The position numbers and the translations under genes are program-made. A model generated the notes under the pieces. The model did no database searches, was not told where the DNA came from, and saw nothing but the letters and a program-made list of their open reading frames with translations. 64,000 bases of DNA from Geothermobacter hydrogeniphilus (GTDB taxonomy: Bacteria; Desulfobacterota; Desulfuromonadia; Desulfuromonadales; Geothermobacteraceae), in the NCBI RefSeq assembly GCF_002093115.1, contig NZ_NAAD01000006.1, positions 1 through 64,000 of the forward strand, written 5' to 3'. This document shows positions 50,850-60,667 of this stretch, in pieces (the stretch's first letter is position 1; every line of letters starts with the position of its first letter).

Positions 50850-52679
50850 ATGCATCAGGAAATCCGCCTTCACGGGCACCTCGACGAGACCATCGAATAT
50901 TTCGCCAGTGTCGCCGGCCGCGACGTCCGGCAGAGCTATTTCTATGAGCAGGATGGTCACGGACTGAGGATTTTCAGTCCCGGCAACGAATTTGTCCTCA
51001 GCAGCGACGGCATCAGCCATCGCGGCAACGGCGGATCTTTCTGCGAATACATGTTCGGTGTCGACCAGCCGCTGGCAGATCTCGCCAAGGGCGATATCCG
51101 CAACCGCCTGGCACTCTACGGCGCCACCTACAGCGACCGGCATGAACTGCTCTTCACCGACCGGACCGACGGCAGCAGCAGCTATGACAAAATCTTTCTT
51201 GAAGGCAACGCCGTCTGCAACTATTTCTTCTTCCTCTCCGGCTCGGTTTCAGGCCGCCGCCGCGAGCAGCAGGAGGAGATCGCCCGCCTGCTTGGCAAAC
51301 AGCTCAAACGCAGCCCCCACGTCCAGCACGGCGACGACATCGAACTGCTCGATGAGCTGATGGGGTACCTCGGTCACCGCAGTGCCCTGTATCTGATCAA
51401 GCTGATTCACAAACGTCACAAAGCCTACCACGACACCTTCGCCGAACTCTATTTCGCCGACAAAAGCATTTCCGAAGAGGACTACGACCGCCTCAGACAA
51501 CTGGCCGAGGATCTACAGATCGACCGCTATCAGCAGGAACGCATCCGTATCGACGTGATGTACAAACATCCCGACAACCGCCGCATCGTCGATGAATACC
51601 GGAGCATCCTCATCGACTGCAACCTTGCCGGAGAGATCAGCACCGCCGACAACGCCCGCCTGACCCGACTGAAAACTCTCTCGGTCCGCAACAAGATTCC
51701 TTCGGCGCTGTTCTACACTCTCGACGAGATGCTCAAACATGACAAGCTGGTCCATCTCGACGAAAAGGATGACTACCTGGCCGAAACCCGGCAGATTCTC
51801 GAAGGGATTCTGCTGCAGGACGCTGACATCGACGCCGGCATCACCAACGACGACATGCTGCGGCTGCTCGACGCCAAACGCCAGGCGAGTGAAAACCGCG
51901 ACCACCAGTTTGAACAGTTGCTGCTGGAAACCGGCAAGGCCTGTGATGAGCGCATTCGTGACGGGGCGGATCTCTCCCTGCTGGAGAGTTTTTCACGTAT
52001 CGTCACCTTCTTCGACCGCTACGACAGCGTCTCGGCACACATCAGTCAGCTCGCCTTCATGGAGGGGATGCACCTCGGCGAGGAGGCAATCCGCAGCCTG
52101 CTCGGCAACCGCAACGCCTTCGAAGAACTTGACGCCGGACTTTTCGACCGACTGTTCTTCCTCTCCCTGCTCGACAACAAGTACCTCGGCCGCTACGGAC
52201 GAACCAAGGTCGAGATCCTGCGCAAGGGCCTGGCCGCCATCGCCGACGGCAGCATGACCATCCAGGAGCTGCTGGAAAAGGAACGCCGGACCGCAGAGCA
52301 GGAGCGTCTCTATCACCAGCTGCTCGACCACGTCAAAGACCGCATCCGCAACTTCTACTCGCGCTACAACACCCGCGCCGAGCAGGAAGCACTGCGCCGG
52401 GAGATCAGCGAAGAATTCACCAACAAGGGACTTTACGACGGCGACATCCCCAAGGGTCTGTTCCGCGACGTGGTGGTCAACATCAAGAAAGAAGCCATCT
52501 ACCTGCACAACCTGCTGCCGGAAATCGTCGCCGCCCGGGATGCCTCGCTGCGTGAAGATTTTCTCGACAACAGCGGTCTCGACCGTTTTTATGTCGAAGA
52601 ACTGGAACGGGAATATTTCGAACTCAACCAGCTCAACCCGGAAAGTCTCAACCAGATCCGCAAGGGGCTCAACCCCTGA
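50850..52679 (+). CDS. Conserved hypothetical protein, mostly helical, TerB-like segments
   Basis: 609 residues, not assigned to a known function. Residues 1-~145 are an alpha/beta domain. From ~165 on it is almost all helical, with repeated EF-hand-like or TerB-like acidic helix pairs (ADKSISEEDYDRLRQLAEDLQIDRY; DCNLAGEISTADNARLTRLKTLSVRN; HDKLVHLDEKDDYLAETRQILEGI). A K/E-rich segment lies near 470-500. No signal or membrane segment. It sits 12 bases upstream of the EF-G gene and is likely co-transcribed with it, but no link to translation is visible in the sequence. Confidence 0.85.
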   Translation: MHQEIRLHGHLDETIEYFASVAGRDVRQSYFYEQDGHGLRIFSPGNEFVLSSDGISHRGNGGSFCEYMFGVDQPLADLAKGDIRNRLALYGATYSDRHELLFTDRTDGSSSYDKIFLEGNAVCNYFFFLSGSVSGRRREQQEEIARLLGKQLKRSPHVQHGDDIELLDELMGYLGHRSALYLIKLIHKRHKAYHDTFAELYFADKSISEEDYDRLRQLAEDLQIDRYQQERIRIDVMYKHPDNRRIVDEYRSILIDCNLAGEISTADNARLTRLKTLSVRNKIPSALFYTLDEMLKHDKLVHLDEKDDYLAETRQILEGILLQDADIDAGITNDDMLRLLDAKRQASENRDHQFEQLLLETGKACDERIRDGADLSLLESFSRIVTFFDRYDSVSAHISQLAFMEGMHLGEEAIRSLLGNRNAFEELDAGLFDRLFFLSLLDNKYLGRYGRTKVEILRKGLAAIADGSMTIQELLEKERRTAEQERLYHQLLDHVKDRIRNFYSRYNTRAEQEALRREISEEFTNKGLYDGDIPKGLFRDVVVNIKKEAIYLHNLLPEIVAARDASLREDFLDNSGLDRFYVEELEREYFELNQLNPESLNQIRKGLNP

Positions 52680-52691
52680 ACAGGACCACCA

Positions 52692-54746
52692 ATGAGCCAG
52701 CCGCCCCTCGACCAGTTGCGCAACTTCGGCATCATCAGCCATATCGATGCCGGCAAAACCACCGTCTCGGAACGTTTTCTCTTCTACACCGGTGAAATTC
52801 ACAAGATGGGCGAGGTCCATGACGGTTCGGCGACCATGGACTGGATGGAGCAGGAACAGCAGCGCGGCATCACCATCACCGCCACCGCCACCAGCTGCCG
52901 CTGGCGCGACTGGTGGTTCAACCTCATCGACACCCCCGGACACATTGACTTCACCATCGAGGTCGAACGTTCGTTGCGCGCCCTCGACGGGGCTCTGGCC
53001 ATCTTCAGCGCCGTCGAAGGGGTCCAGCCACAGAGCGAGTCGGTCTGGCGTCAGGCGGACCGTTACCGGGTACCGCGCATCTGCCTGATCAACAAGATGG
53101 ACCGCGTCGGTGCCGATTTCGAAGCGGTGCTGCAGCAGATGCGGGAGCAACTGCAGGCACGGCCGGTGCTGCTGCAATGGCCGATCGGCAGCGAAACCGA
53201 ATTCAACGGCATCATCGACCTGCTTGAACGCCGGGCGTTCCGTTTCGACAATGACCGGCCGACCATCGCGGAACCGGTCCCCGAAACCTTGCGCGCACAG
53301 GTCGAGCAGGCCCGCGAGCGCCTGGTCGAAACCGCGGCCGACTTCGACGAGGAGATTCTCAACGCCTTCCTCGACGGAGAGGAGGTCAGTGCCGATCAGC
53401 TGCGCCCGGCCCTGCGTCGCGGCACCATCGCCGGACGCATCTTCCCGGTACTGCTCGGCTCGGCACTGCGCAACAAGGGAATTCAACCGCTGCTCGACGC
53501 CATCGGCGACTATCTCCCCTCCCCCCTGGACATCCCGCCGGCCACCGCCCATCTGCTGACCGACGTGGAACAGCAGCGGGAGGTCCGTTGCGACCCGGAG
53601 CAGCCCCTCTGCGCCCTCGCCTTCAAGGTGCTCTCCGACGAAGGACGCAAACTGACCTATCTGCGCCTCTACTCCGGGCGCCTGCGGCCCGGCGACAGCA
53701 TCTTCAACAGCCGGCTGCAGAAGGAAGAAAAGGTTGCCCGGCTGTTCCGCATGCACGCCCACAAACGCGAACGACTCACCGGTGCCCGGGCCGGGGATAT
53801 CGTTGCCGCGGCCGGGCTGAAGGAGTCCCTGACCGGCGACACCCTCTGCGCTCCCGAACAGCCGCTGGTGCTGAGCGGCCTCAGCATCCCGGAACCGGTG
53901 GTGTCCCTGGCGGTTGAACCGAAGGGCGTCGATGACCGCGACAAGCTCTTTCCGGCGCTGGAGAAGCTGCAGTGGGAGGACCCGACTTTTCGTGTCCACG
54001 AGGACGAGGAGACCGGGCAGACGATTCTCACCGGCATGGGCGAGCTGCATCTCGAAGTGGTCACCCGCCGCCTTGCCGATGACTTCGGCGTCGCCGTCAT
54101 CACCGGCCGGCCACAGGTGGTCTACCGTGAGAGTATCCGTCGAAATGTTGAACACCGCGAGATTTTCCAGCGCGAGACAGAGGGGAAAATCCAGGCAGGA
54201 GATGTGCTGTTGGCCCTGACCCCGCTGGCGCGCGGCGAGGGCGTGATTATCGAGCTGCCGAAGGAAGAACTGCTCCCCGCGGAATGGCGCAGCGCCCTCG
54301 AAGAGAGCCTTGAGTTGGCCTGCCGGGCGGGAGCCCGCACCGGCTACCCCCTGACCGACCTGCGTGTCGAGGCGCGCGAGGTTCCGATCGAAAGCGGCGT
54401 GACCACCGAAACCGGTCTCCGCGCCGCCGCCCAGCGCGGCTTGACCATGGCCGCCCGCGATGCCGGAATCCTGCTGCTCGAACCGTTGATGATGCTGGAG
54501 ATTACCACCCCGGAAGAATTCGCCGGCAAGGTTCTCGGTTCACTGCAGCAGAAACGTGGACAGGTCGAGGGAATGACTCCCCAGGGCGGCATGGAATTGA
54601 TCCGGGCGCGGGTACCCCTCTCGGAAATGTTCGGCTACATGACCGAACTGCGCAGCGCCACCCGCGGCCGCGGCACCTTCTCGATGGAGTTCTCCCATTT
54701 CGACCGGGCCCCCGACGAAACCCAGCAGCGCTTCGGACTGGCCTGA
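52692..54746 (+). CDS. Elongation factor G, second type (EF-G2-like)
   Basis: A 684-residue translational GTPase. Motifs: G1 SHIDAGKTT (16-24), switch [11 protein letters not shown]3 DTPGHIDF, G4 NKMD and G5 region GSAL. Domains II-V follow in order, ending [27 protein letters not shown]. It is not in a str operon (no rpsL, rpsG or tuf nearby) and differs from canonical EF-G in many positions, so it is probably a paralogue specialised in ribosome recycling or stress translation. It follows the 609-residue hypothetical gene by 12 bases. Confidence 0.92.
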   Translation: MSQPPLDQLRNFGIISHIDAGKTTVSERFLFYTGEIHKMGEVHDGSATMDWMEQEQQRGITITATATSCRWRDWWFNLIDTPGHIDFTIEVERSLRALDGALAIFSAVEGVQPQSESVWRQADRYRVPRICLINKMDRVGADFEAVLQQMREQLQARPVLLQWPIGSETEFNGIIDLLERRAFRFDNDRPTIAEPVPETLRAQVEQARERLVETAADFDEEILNAFLDGEEVSADQLRPALRRGTIAGRIFPVLLGSALRNKGIQPLLDAIGDYLPSPLDIPPATAHLLTDVEQQREVRCDPEQPLCALAFKVLSDEGRKLTYLRLYSGRLRPGDSIFNSRLQKEEKVARLFRMHAHKRERLTGARAGDIVAAAGLKESLTGDTLCAPEQPLVLSGLSIPEPVVSLAVEPKGVDDRDKLFPALEKLQWEDPTFRVHEDEETGQTILTGMGELHLEVVTRRLADDFGVAVITGRPQVVYRESIRRNVEHREIFQRETEGKIQAGDVLLALTPLARGEGVIIELPKEELLPAEWRSALEESLELACRAGARTGYPLTDLRVEAREVPIESGVTTETGLRAAAQRGLTMAARDAGILLLEPLMMLEITTPEEFAGKVLGSLQQKRGQVEGMTPQGGMELIRARVPLSEMFGYMTELRSATRGRGTFSMEFSHFDRAPDETQQRFGLA

Positions 54747-54818
54747 AAGCAGCAGTTCTCTCTCCTCCATCGCGACGGCTCCCATCTGCTCCGAAGAAAA
54801 CCAATCCTCATGGAATAA

Positions 54819-54984
54819 TACCTGAATCAGTGAGCTCCTTGTCGGCGGATAGCACAAGTCATTGATCTGCCTGAGCTTCCCAAAAATCACCAGCGAACCT
54901 ATGGGTGCGCTTCAGATTTTTGGAAATCTCATTCAGGCCAAGCACTTGCACTCTCCATCCAACAGAAACTCACTGATTCAGGTA
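54819..54984. mobile_element. MITE-like element with 16-bp terminal inverted repeats
   Basis: In the 330-base gap before prkA, TACCTGAATCAGTGAG (54819-54834) and CTCACTGATTCAGGTA (54969-54984) are perfect inverted repeats 166 bases end to end. An inner pair, CCAAAAATC / GATTTTTGG, is nested inside. There is no coding frame and no clear target-site duplication. A partial relative occurs at 27053-27067 (CGGCGGAGAGCACAA versus CGGCGGATAGCACAA here). Confidence 0.6.
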
Positions 54985-55017
54985 ACAGCTACATCGCCTC
55001 GCAAACGGAAGATTTCC

Positions 55018-55027
55018 GGCTATACTT
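55018..55027 (+). promoter_or_regulatory. Possible RpoS-type promoter (-10) of prkA
   Basis: GGCTATACTT lies 50 bases before the prkA ATG and equals the extended CTATACTT -10 favoured by sigma-S in E. coli. No good -35 hexamer is present at 17 bases, as is common for sigma-S promoters. The E. coli prkA homologue yeaG is RpoS-controlled. Confidence 0.5.
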
Positions 55028-55076
55028 TTCGGTACCACGCACTGCCGTCGCGGGAACACTTCCAGGAGGCGAAACC

Positions 55077-57140
55077 ATGGCTCAACGACACACCGCTCCA
55101 ACCCTGGTCAATCACATCAAGGCCGTCAAAACCGGTAAGCAACGTTTCGAAAATGCCGTTCAGGGGGTCGCCCGGATGATCCTCGAACAGGATATCGAGA
55201 AGGTGGTGGTCAACGGCAAAACGACCTACGATTTCCAGATTTTCCGCCGGGGCGGCAAGCACGTGATCGGCATGTTCGACGAAATCAACAGCTTCGTCTC
55301 CTTCGCCAAGGATGCCGCCGAGGGGGGATCATCAGCCGAAATGGCCTTTGTCCTGGTCGGCGAACCGGGCAACGGCAAGACCTTCTTCGTCGAATATCTC
55401 TGCGACTGCTACCGGCGGTTCCTGAGTCGCCCCGAGAACCGCAAGCACACCTTCGTTTTCAAGGGAATCGACCGGCTCGGCAGCTACGGCCGACTGAAGA
55501 ATATCGAGTCCCAGACCTACGAGGACCCGATGATACTGGCCATGAACATCGGTGAAACCCGCGAAGAAAGCCAGGGTTTTCTGGCCGAAAAGGGCGGCTT
55601 CAGCGACACCGAGATCGACCAGTTCTACGCCGCCTACCGCCCGCTGGGAGCCTGCAGCGAGTACATCTGGAACGACATCCGCCGCCACACCGACGGCAAA
55701 CTCGACGAAATGCTCAAGTTTATCGAGATCGTTCCGGTACCGATGACCGAAAGCCTCGGCACCCTGACCGGTAAATACTCGGCCAAGGACAAGATCACCT
55801 CCTCGGCCGTCGACCTGCTCGGCGAGGAATCGATCCAGCGGCTGCTGCACATCACCGACACCAACAACCCCTACCGCTTCGACCTGCGGCGCGGGGCCCT
55901 GGCGCGTGTGGCCGGCGGCGGCATCCATTTCTCCGACGAAATCTTCAAGAACAAGAAAGACCTGGTCCAGGTCTACCTCGGGGTGATCCAGAACCGCACC
56001 ATCGAAATCGACGGCTACAAATGGCCGATCGACACCCTGATCATCGCCACCAGCAACAACTCCGAGTTCAACCGTTTCCTGGCTGAAAAGGAAGAGGCGC
56101 CGATCGTCGACCGCTGCCGGGTCTGCTACGTCTCGCACAACACCGATTACCGCCGCCAGGCCGAGCTGACCACCTACGCTATCGGCTCGCAGACCAAGAC
56201 GACTCTGACCAAGGAGGATCTGCACCAGGATCCGAACCTGAACTATGCCATCTCGGCAGCCGTGGTCCTCTCCCGGCTGCCGCGCTCAGAGAAGCTGACC
56301 CCGATCGAAACCATGAAACTGGCCGCCGGCGAAGTGGCCGGGGAAAAGAGCATCAAGACCCTGGCCGAGGTGATCGACACTCTCAACCAGAACCCCGACA
56401 TCACCAAGCGTTTCGGCCAGAAAGGACTCGGCCAGCGCAACCTCGGCCGTGCCGTACAACTGCTCGGTGAAAGTTCCGAGACCAACGAAGGCCGTTGCAT
56501 GGTCGCCATCGACATCTTCCCGGCCCTGGAACGAGTGGTGCTCGATTATGTCTCCGACGCCAATGACCGCGCCAAGTACCTGGAAGATCTCAAGATCGCC
56601 CGCAGCCTCTACCGTGAACGGGTGATGACCGAAATGTTCAACGCCTACATGGACGAACCGCTGGCGATCCGCAAGGACGTGTTGAACTATGTCAACATGA
56701 TCATCGGCATCGATGCCGAGAACCTCGGTCCGGACAAGATGTGGAAATACAAGGACCCGCAGAGCGGCGAGCTGCGGGCGCTGAAAATTGATGAGCGCTT
56801 CATCAAGAGCGTCGAGGAGCTGCTGGGGCTGAAGACCGAGGAACAGCGGGAGACCTTCCGCACCGCGATCCGCAAGATCTACGGGCAGAAGATTTCGCTC
56901 GATCCCAACTACGACTTCATGGACAACCTCGAACTGGTCAAGGCGGTCACCGACGTGCGCCTGAAATCGGACATCGCCGGCGCCGGCAGCCTGGTCGGGG
57001 CGCTGGCCAACCGTACCAACGAAGAGAACCAGAAACTCTATGACCGGATGATCAGCACCATGCTCGACAAGCTCGGCTACTGTCGAACCTGCGCGCAGAA
57101 GACCATCGAGTACTTCTGCACCCAGGAGGATGAATCCTGA
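55077..57140 (+). CDS. prkA: PrkA-family serine protein kinase / AAA+ ATPase
   Basis: A 687-residue homologue of B. subtilis PrkA and E. coli YeaG. The AAA_PrkA domain has P-loop GEPGNGKT (95-102), an Asp-rich Walker B region and LIIATSNNSEFNRFL. The C-terminal PrkA domain (~540-687) contains the MRKIEE-like helices (DERFIKSVEELLGL, YDFMDNLELVKAV). It is known as a stress- and stationary-phase protein; kinase versus protease activity is debated. CAGGAGG precedes the ATG. First gene of the prkA-DUF444-spoVR-paralogue cluster. Confidence 0.95.
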   Translation: MAQRHTAPTLVNHIKAVKTGKQRFENAVQGVARMILEQDIEKVVVNGKTTYDFQIFRRGGKHVIGMFDEINSFVSFAKDAAEGGSSAEMAFVLVGEPGNGKTFFVEYLCDCYRRFLSRPENRKHTFVFKGIDRLGSYGRLKNIESQTYEDPMILAMNIGETREESQGFLAEKGGFSDTEIDQFYAAYRPLGACSEYIWNDIRRHTDGKLDEMLKFIEIVPVPMTESLGTLTGKYSAKDKITSSAVDLLGEESIQRLLHITDTNNPYRFDLRRGALARVAGGGIHFSDEIFKNKKDLVQVYLGVIQNRTIEIDGYKWPIDTLIIATSNNSEFNRFLAEKEEAPIVDRCRVCYVSHNTDYRRQAELTTYAIGSQTKTTLTKEDLHQDPNLNYAISAAVVLSRLPRSEKLTPIETMKLAAGEVAGEKSIKTLAEVIDTLNQNPDITKRFGQKGLGQRNLGRAVQLLGESSETNEGRCMVAIDIFPALERVVLDYVSDANDRAKYLEDLKIARSLYRERVMTEMFNAYMDEPLAIRKDVLNYVNMIIGIDAENLGPDKMWKYKDPQSGELRALKIDERFIKSVEELLGLKTEEQRETFRTAIRKIYGQKISLDPNYDFMDNLELVKAVTDVRLKSDIAGAGSLVGALANRTNEENQKLYDRMISTMLDKLGYCRTCAQKTIEYFCTQEDES

Positions 57141-57169
57141 ACCCCGATCCGGGGCGGAAAGATGTTCGC

Positions 57170-58540
57170 ATGAAACGGGATCTATGGCACCGCTACCAGC
57201 AACTGCGCCGCCGCGGGCTGAACGCGCGGCAGGAGGAGATGATCCGGCGCGAAATCGAGGATGACGGCGAACACGGTCTGCCGTCTCTCCCCGAGGCGAC
57301 GGTCCCCTTTCCCGAAAATCTCTACGCCTGGCAGGACCTGGCCATGTTGCAGAGCATCGGGTACCCGAGTGGTGGTTACGTCACCCGCATCCGCTCCCTC
57401 GATGACCTGCTGGAACGGGACCGCCAACGCGAAGAGGATGGGTTCCCGCGGAAAATCCGTGTCGGCCGCATGATCCGGCCGGGACGCGGCGATGACGACA
57501 AGGTGGTGGTGGTGCCGACCACCGTCGAGGAAAAATTCCTCCACGACCCCAGCATCCAGCAGGAACAGCAGGGCTCGGGATCAGGGGGGTCCGGCGAAGG
57601 CGAAGAGGGTGAAGTGATCGGCGAACAGCCGGTCCGCCAGGGGGGCGAAGGCTCCGGCCAGGCCGGCCAGGGCAGCGGCGGCGCCCATGAACTCGAATCG
57701 AGCGCCTATGACCTCGGCCGCATCCTCACCGAACAGTTCCAGTTGCCCAACCTCAAGGACAAAGGCAAGAAACGGTCCCTGACCCGCTACACCTACGACC
57801 TGACCGACAAGAACCGCGGTTTCGGCCAGGTCCTCGACAAGAAAGCGACCCTGCGCCGCATCCTTGAAACCAATATCGGCCTGGGACGGGTGCCTGATGT
57901 CGGCGACATCGACCCGGCCGACTTCATCATCGCTCCCAACGACAAGATCTACCGCATCCTCTCCCGGGAGAAGGACTACGAATCGCAGGCGGTGGTCTTC
58001 TTCGTCCGCGACTACTCCGGCTCGATGGGCGGCAAAGCGACCGAACTGGTCTGTACCCAGCACGTGCTGATCTACAGCTGGCTGCTCTACCAGTACCAGC
58101 GCCAGGTCGAGACCCGTTTCATCCTTCACGACACCACGGCCAAGGAAGTCGAGGATTTCTACACCTACTACAACTCCAAGGTCGCCGGCGGCACCGAGGT
58201 CGCTTCGGCCTACCGCCTGGTCAACGACATCGTCGAGCAGGAGAGCCTGGCACGCGACTACAATATCTATGTCTTCCACGGCACCGACGGCGACGACTGG
58301 GACACCAGCGGAGAAAAGACCATCCCCGAACTGAAACGGATGCTGCGCTACGCCAACCGGGTCGGGATCACCATCGCCGAACATGCCTACACCGACACCG
58401 GCAATACCGAAGTCGACAAGTACCTGCGCAAATCGGGCCTGCTCGACGACGCCGTCGACCTGCTGCGCAAGGACACCATGAGCGAGAGCAGCGACGAAAA
58501 CCGCATCATCGAGGGGATCAAGAAGTTGATATCGGAGTAA
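57170..58540 (+). CDS. DUF444 family protein (YeaH/YhbH-like)
   Basis: 456 residues. It has an N-terminal basic helical part, a glycine/glutamate-rich low-complexity stretch (~130-170) and a C-terminal von Willebrand A-like domain starting VVFFVRDYSGSMGG (~278), whose DxSxS metal site (D-Y-S-G-S) is kept. It ends with YVFHGTDGDDWD and a kinase-partner region. YeaH is the constant neighbour of YeaG/PrkA and takes part in the same stress response. It lies 29 bases after prkA; the stop is followed at once by a tandem repeat. Confidence 0.94.
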   Translation: MKRDLWHRYQQLRRRGLNARQEEMIRREIEDDGEHGLPSLPEATVPFPENLYAWQDLAMLQSIGYPSGGYVTRIRSLDDLLERDRQREEDGFPRKIRVGRMIRPGRGDDDKVVVVPTTVEEKFLHDPSIQQEQQGSGSGGSGEGEEGEVIGEQPVRQGGEGSGQAGQGSGGAHELESSAYDLGRILTEQFQLPNLKDKGKKRSLTRYTYDLTDKNRGFGQVLDKKATLRRILETNIGLGRVPDVGDIDPADFIIAPNDKIYRILSREKDYESQAVVFFVRDYSGSMGGKATELVCTQHVLIYSWLLYQYQRQVETRFILHDTTAKEVEDFYTYYNSKVAGGTEVASAYRLVNDIVEQESLARDYNIYVFHGTDGDDWDTSGEKTIPELKRMLRYANRVGITIAEHAYTDTGNTEVDKYLRKSGLLDDAVDLLRKDTMSESSDENRIIEGIKKLISE

Positions 58541-58624
58541 GGCGCAAGGCGCAAGGCGCAAGGCGCAAGGCGCAAGGCGCAAGGCGCAAGGCGCAAGGCG
58601 CAAGGCGCAAGGCGCAAGGCGCAA
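58541..58624. repeat. Tandem repeat, 12 copies of the heptamer GGCGCAA
   Basis: Twelve exact copies of the 7-base unit GGCGCAA, beginning at the base after the DUF444 stop codon. Such a perfect short tandem array is prone to copy-number change. No gene frame depends on it, but it sits between the DUF444 and spoVR genes of one cluster. Confidence 0.98.
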
Positions 58625-58670
58625 GGAAAGTGGGCATTAAAAACTGGAATTTCTCAAGCAGAAAGGCAAT

Positions 58671-59004
58671 TGGAGCGAGGATTTTTCGTCGAATCAAGGA
58701 AGGTGAGAGGGTGAAGGAGGCGTAGCGGAAGCTACGTCGACACAAACCGCGCACAGGCAACGCAAGGAATCGTTCACTCTAGAAGAAAGGTCACAGGAGC
58801 GAGGATTTTTTCGTGAGATCAAGGCGCCGAGCACGGATCAAGGAGGCGTAGCGGAAGCTACGTTGACGCGGACCGCGCACTGGCAACACAAGGAATTGTT
58901 CACTCTAGAAGAAAGGTCACAGGAGCGAGGGATTTTTCGTCGAATCAAGGAAGGTGAGAGAGGGTGAAGGAGGCGTAGCGGAAGCTACGTCGAGAAGCCC
59001 GAGC
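58671..59004. repeat. Three tandem ~125-bp hairpin repeats
   Basis: Units begin at 58671, 58795 and 58921 (124 and 126 bases; the third is cut off at 59004). Each carries GGAGGCGTAGCGGAAGCTACGT with the centre GTAGC/GCTAC, followed by TCGA or TGAC. Copies 1 and 2 share GTTCACTCTAGAAGAAAGGTCAC at their ends. The left arm of copy 2 (GCGCCGAGCACGG) differs from copies 1 and 3 (GGAAGGTGAGAG). With the heptamer array they fill the whole 465-base gap before spoVR. Confidence 0.9.
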
Positions 59005-59005
59005 G

Positions 59006-60667
59006 ATGCCTGACGCAGAGTCGGCGGAAAAGAACCGCTCCCCGGTAGTTATGGAGCTGGTTGATCAGCATACAAAATCAATCATGGAAGGTTGCAAGCA
59101 GCGCGCCCGCGATGCCGGTCTGAGCTTTCAGGACGAGTCCCTGGAGTACATTGTCACCAACCGGGATCTGCTCGACCTGACGCCGAAAAACATGATCCCG
59201 ACCCTCTACGACTACTGGGTGCATGATGTCGAGGTGCTGCGCGAACGGGGCCGGTATGAACTCTATCCCAACAACCCCTTCGAGACGGTGATCAACACCC
59301 GCCCGGCGATCTCCTTCTACAACGACAACAACCCGGACTGGCTGAACGTGATGATCTTCTATCACGTGCTGGCGCATATCGACTTCTTCCAGAACAATCA
59401 CTTCTTCCGCCATACCTGGGACTACGACTTCACCAGCCAGGCGCTGGCCGACAAGCGGCTGATCGCCTCGCTGCGCGCCCGGCACGGCCGCTGGGTCGAC
59501 TACGTGATTGAATTCGCCCGCGGTATCGACAACCTGGTCGATTACCACGGGCTGCTCTCCCGCCGCCACCGCACTGCAGTCAATCAGCCCTCGCCCAAGG
59601 TCAATTTCTATTTCGATGTCTTCCTGCAGCAGATTCAGAAGATGAAAACCAGCGCCTTCATGGAAGAGATCGAACGTTTCAACACCTGCATCCGCGACTG
59701 CGGCGAGATGTGCGAAGAGACCTTTTTCGCCGACACCGCCAAAACCTATCCCGAATTTGAAGCCATCTACCAGAAACAGGGGGACAAGAGTCCGGTACAG
59801 AAGCAGGATCTGCTCCTCTACCTGCTGGAGAACTCCGAGTTCCTCAACCGCGATGAAAACAAGTGGATGCAGTCGATCCTGCACGTGGTACGCAAAACCA
59901 GTCTCTACTTTCAACCGCAGATCCGCACCAAGATCATGAATGAAGGCTGGGCCAGCTACTGGCACGAAAAGCTGTTCCTCGCCGATGACCGGATTTGCAG
60001 CCACGAGGTCGAGTTTGCCCGAGTCAACGCCAAGGTCACCTCCCTGCCGCGGGTCGGCATAAACCCCTATGCTCTCGGCCTGCGCCTGTTTCAGGACATC
60101 GAACAACGGGCCGACAAGGGGCAGCTGAGCTGGGAGTTTCAGCAACTGGCCGACCAGCAGCAGCGCCGCGATTACGACCGCAAACTCGGCAGGGGACGTG
60201 AAAGCATCTTCACCCTGCGTGAAAACTACTGCGACTTCATGTTCATCAACCAGTTCGTCGACCAGGATTTCGTTGACCATCACCAGCTGTTCGTCACCGA
60301 GAAAACCCTCAATCAGCAGCGCATGGTATGGGAATACCGGGTCGGCAGCCGCCGTGCCGAAGACTACCGTCAGATGCTGCTGGCGTCCCTTTACCATCCG
60401 CCGCACATCGTAATCAACAACGACAACGGCGACGGCACCCTGCGCCTCAAGCATACTTTCGAAGGCAAGCAACTGGTACGGGACTACATCACTGGAACCA
60501 TGCTCGGGCTGGAGTACCTGTGGGGCAATCCGGTCGAACTGGAAACCCACGAAGCGAGCCCGGCCCCCCCGGCCGAGGCGGGCAAACCGCGGGAGATCAA
60601 ATGGCAGCGGGTCCGCTACCGGATGCACAACCGGGAACTGAAACGCGAAACGATGGGGACCGTATGA
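59006..60667 (+). CDS. SpoVR family protein (YcgB-like)
   Basis: 553 residues. The family core begins ELVDQHTKSIMEGCKQRARDAGL, has YELYPNNPFETVINTRPAISFY and the histidine-rich VLAHIDFFQNNHFFRHT, then INYAS-type WASYWHEKL. A C-terminal domain ends MHNRELKRETMG. Function is unknown; it is genetically tied to PrkA and DUF444 proteins. The ATG at 59006 lies at the edge of the truncated third repeat, without a good ribosome site; ATG 59051 (MELVDQH) is the likely alternative and would start at the family core. The next gene overlaps its stop (ATGA). Confidence 0.92.
   Translation: MPDAESAEKNRSPVVMELVDQHTKSIMEGCKQRARDAGLSFQDESLEYIVTNRDLLDLTPKNMIPTLYDYWVHDVEVLRERGRYELYPNNPFETVINTRPAISFYNDNNPDWLNVMIFYHVLAHIDFFQNNHFFRHTWDYDFTSQALADKRLIASLRARHGRWVDYVIEFARGIDNLVDYHGLLSRRHRTAVNQPSPKVNFYFDVFLQQIQKMKTSAFMEEIERFNTCIRDCGEMCEETFFADTAKTYPEFEAIYQKQGDKSPVQKQDLLLYLLENSEFLNRDENKWMQSILHVVRKTSLYFQPQIRTKIMNEGWASYWHEKLFLADDRICSHEVEFARVNAKVTSLPRVGINPYALGLRLFQDIEQRADKGQLSWEFQQLADQQQRRDYDRKLGRGRESIFTLRENYCDFMFINQFVDQDFVDHHQLFVTEKTLNQQRMVWEYRVGSRRAEDYRQMLLASLYHPPHIVINNDNGDGTLRLKHTFEGKQLVRDYITGTMLGLEYLWGNPVELETHEASPAPPAEAGKPREIKWQRVRYRMHNRELKRETMGTV

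Noticed and set aside
51993-54155. 720-codon open frame on the minus strand opposite the EF-G-like gene
   Set aside because: Antisense of a clear GTPase; no domain or start site support.
58541-59004. Possible CRISPR array
   Set aside because: The 7-bp units have no spacers and the 125-bp units are whole-unit duplications, not short repeats with unique spacers; no cas genes are near.
59078-60628. 516-codon open frame on the minus strand opposite spoVR
   Set aside because: Antisense shadow; V/D/E-rich low-information sequence.
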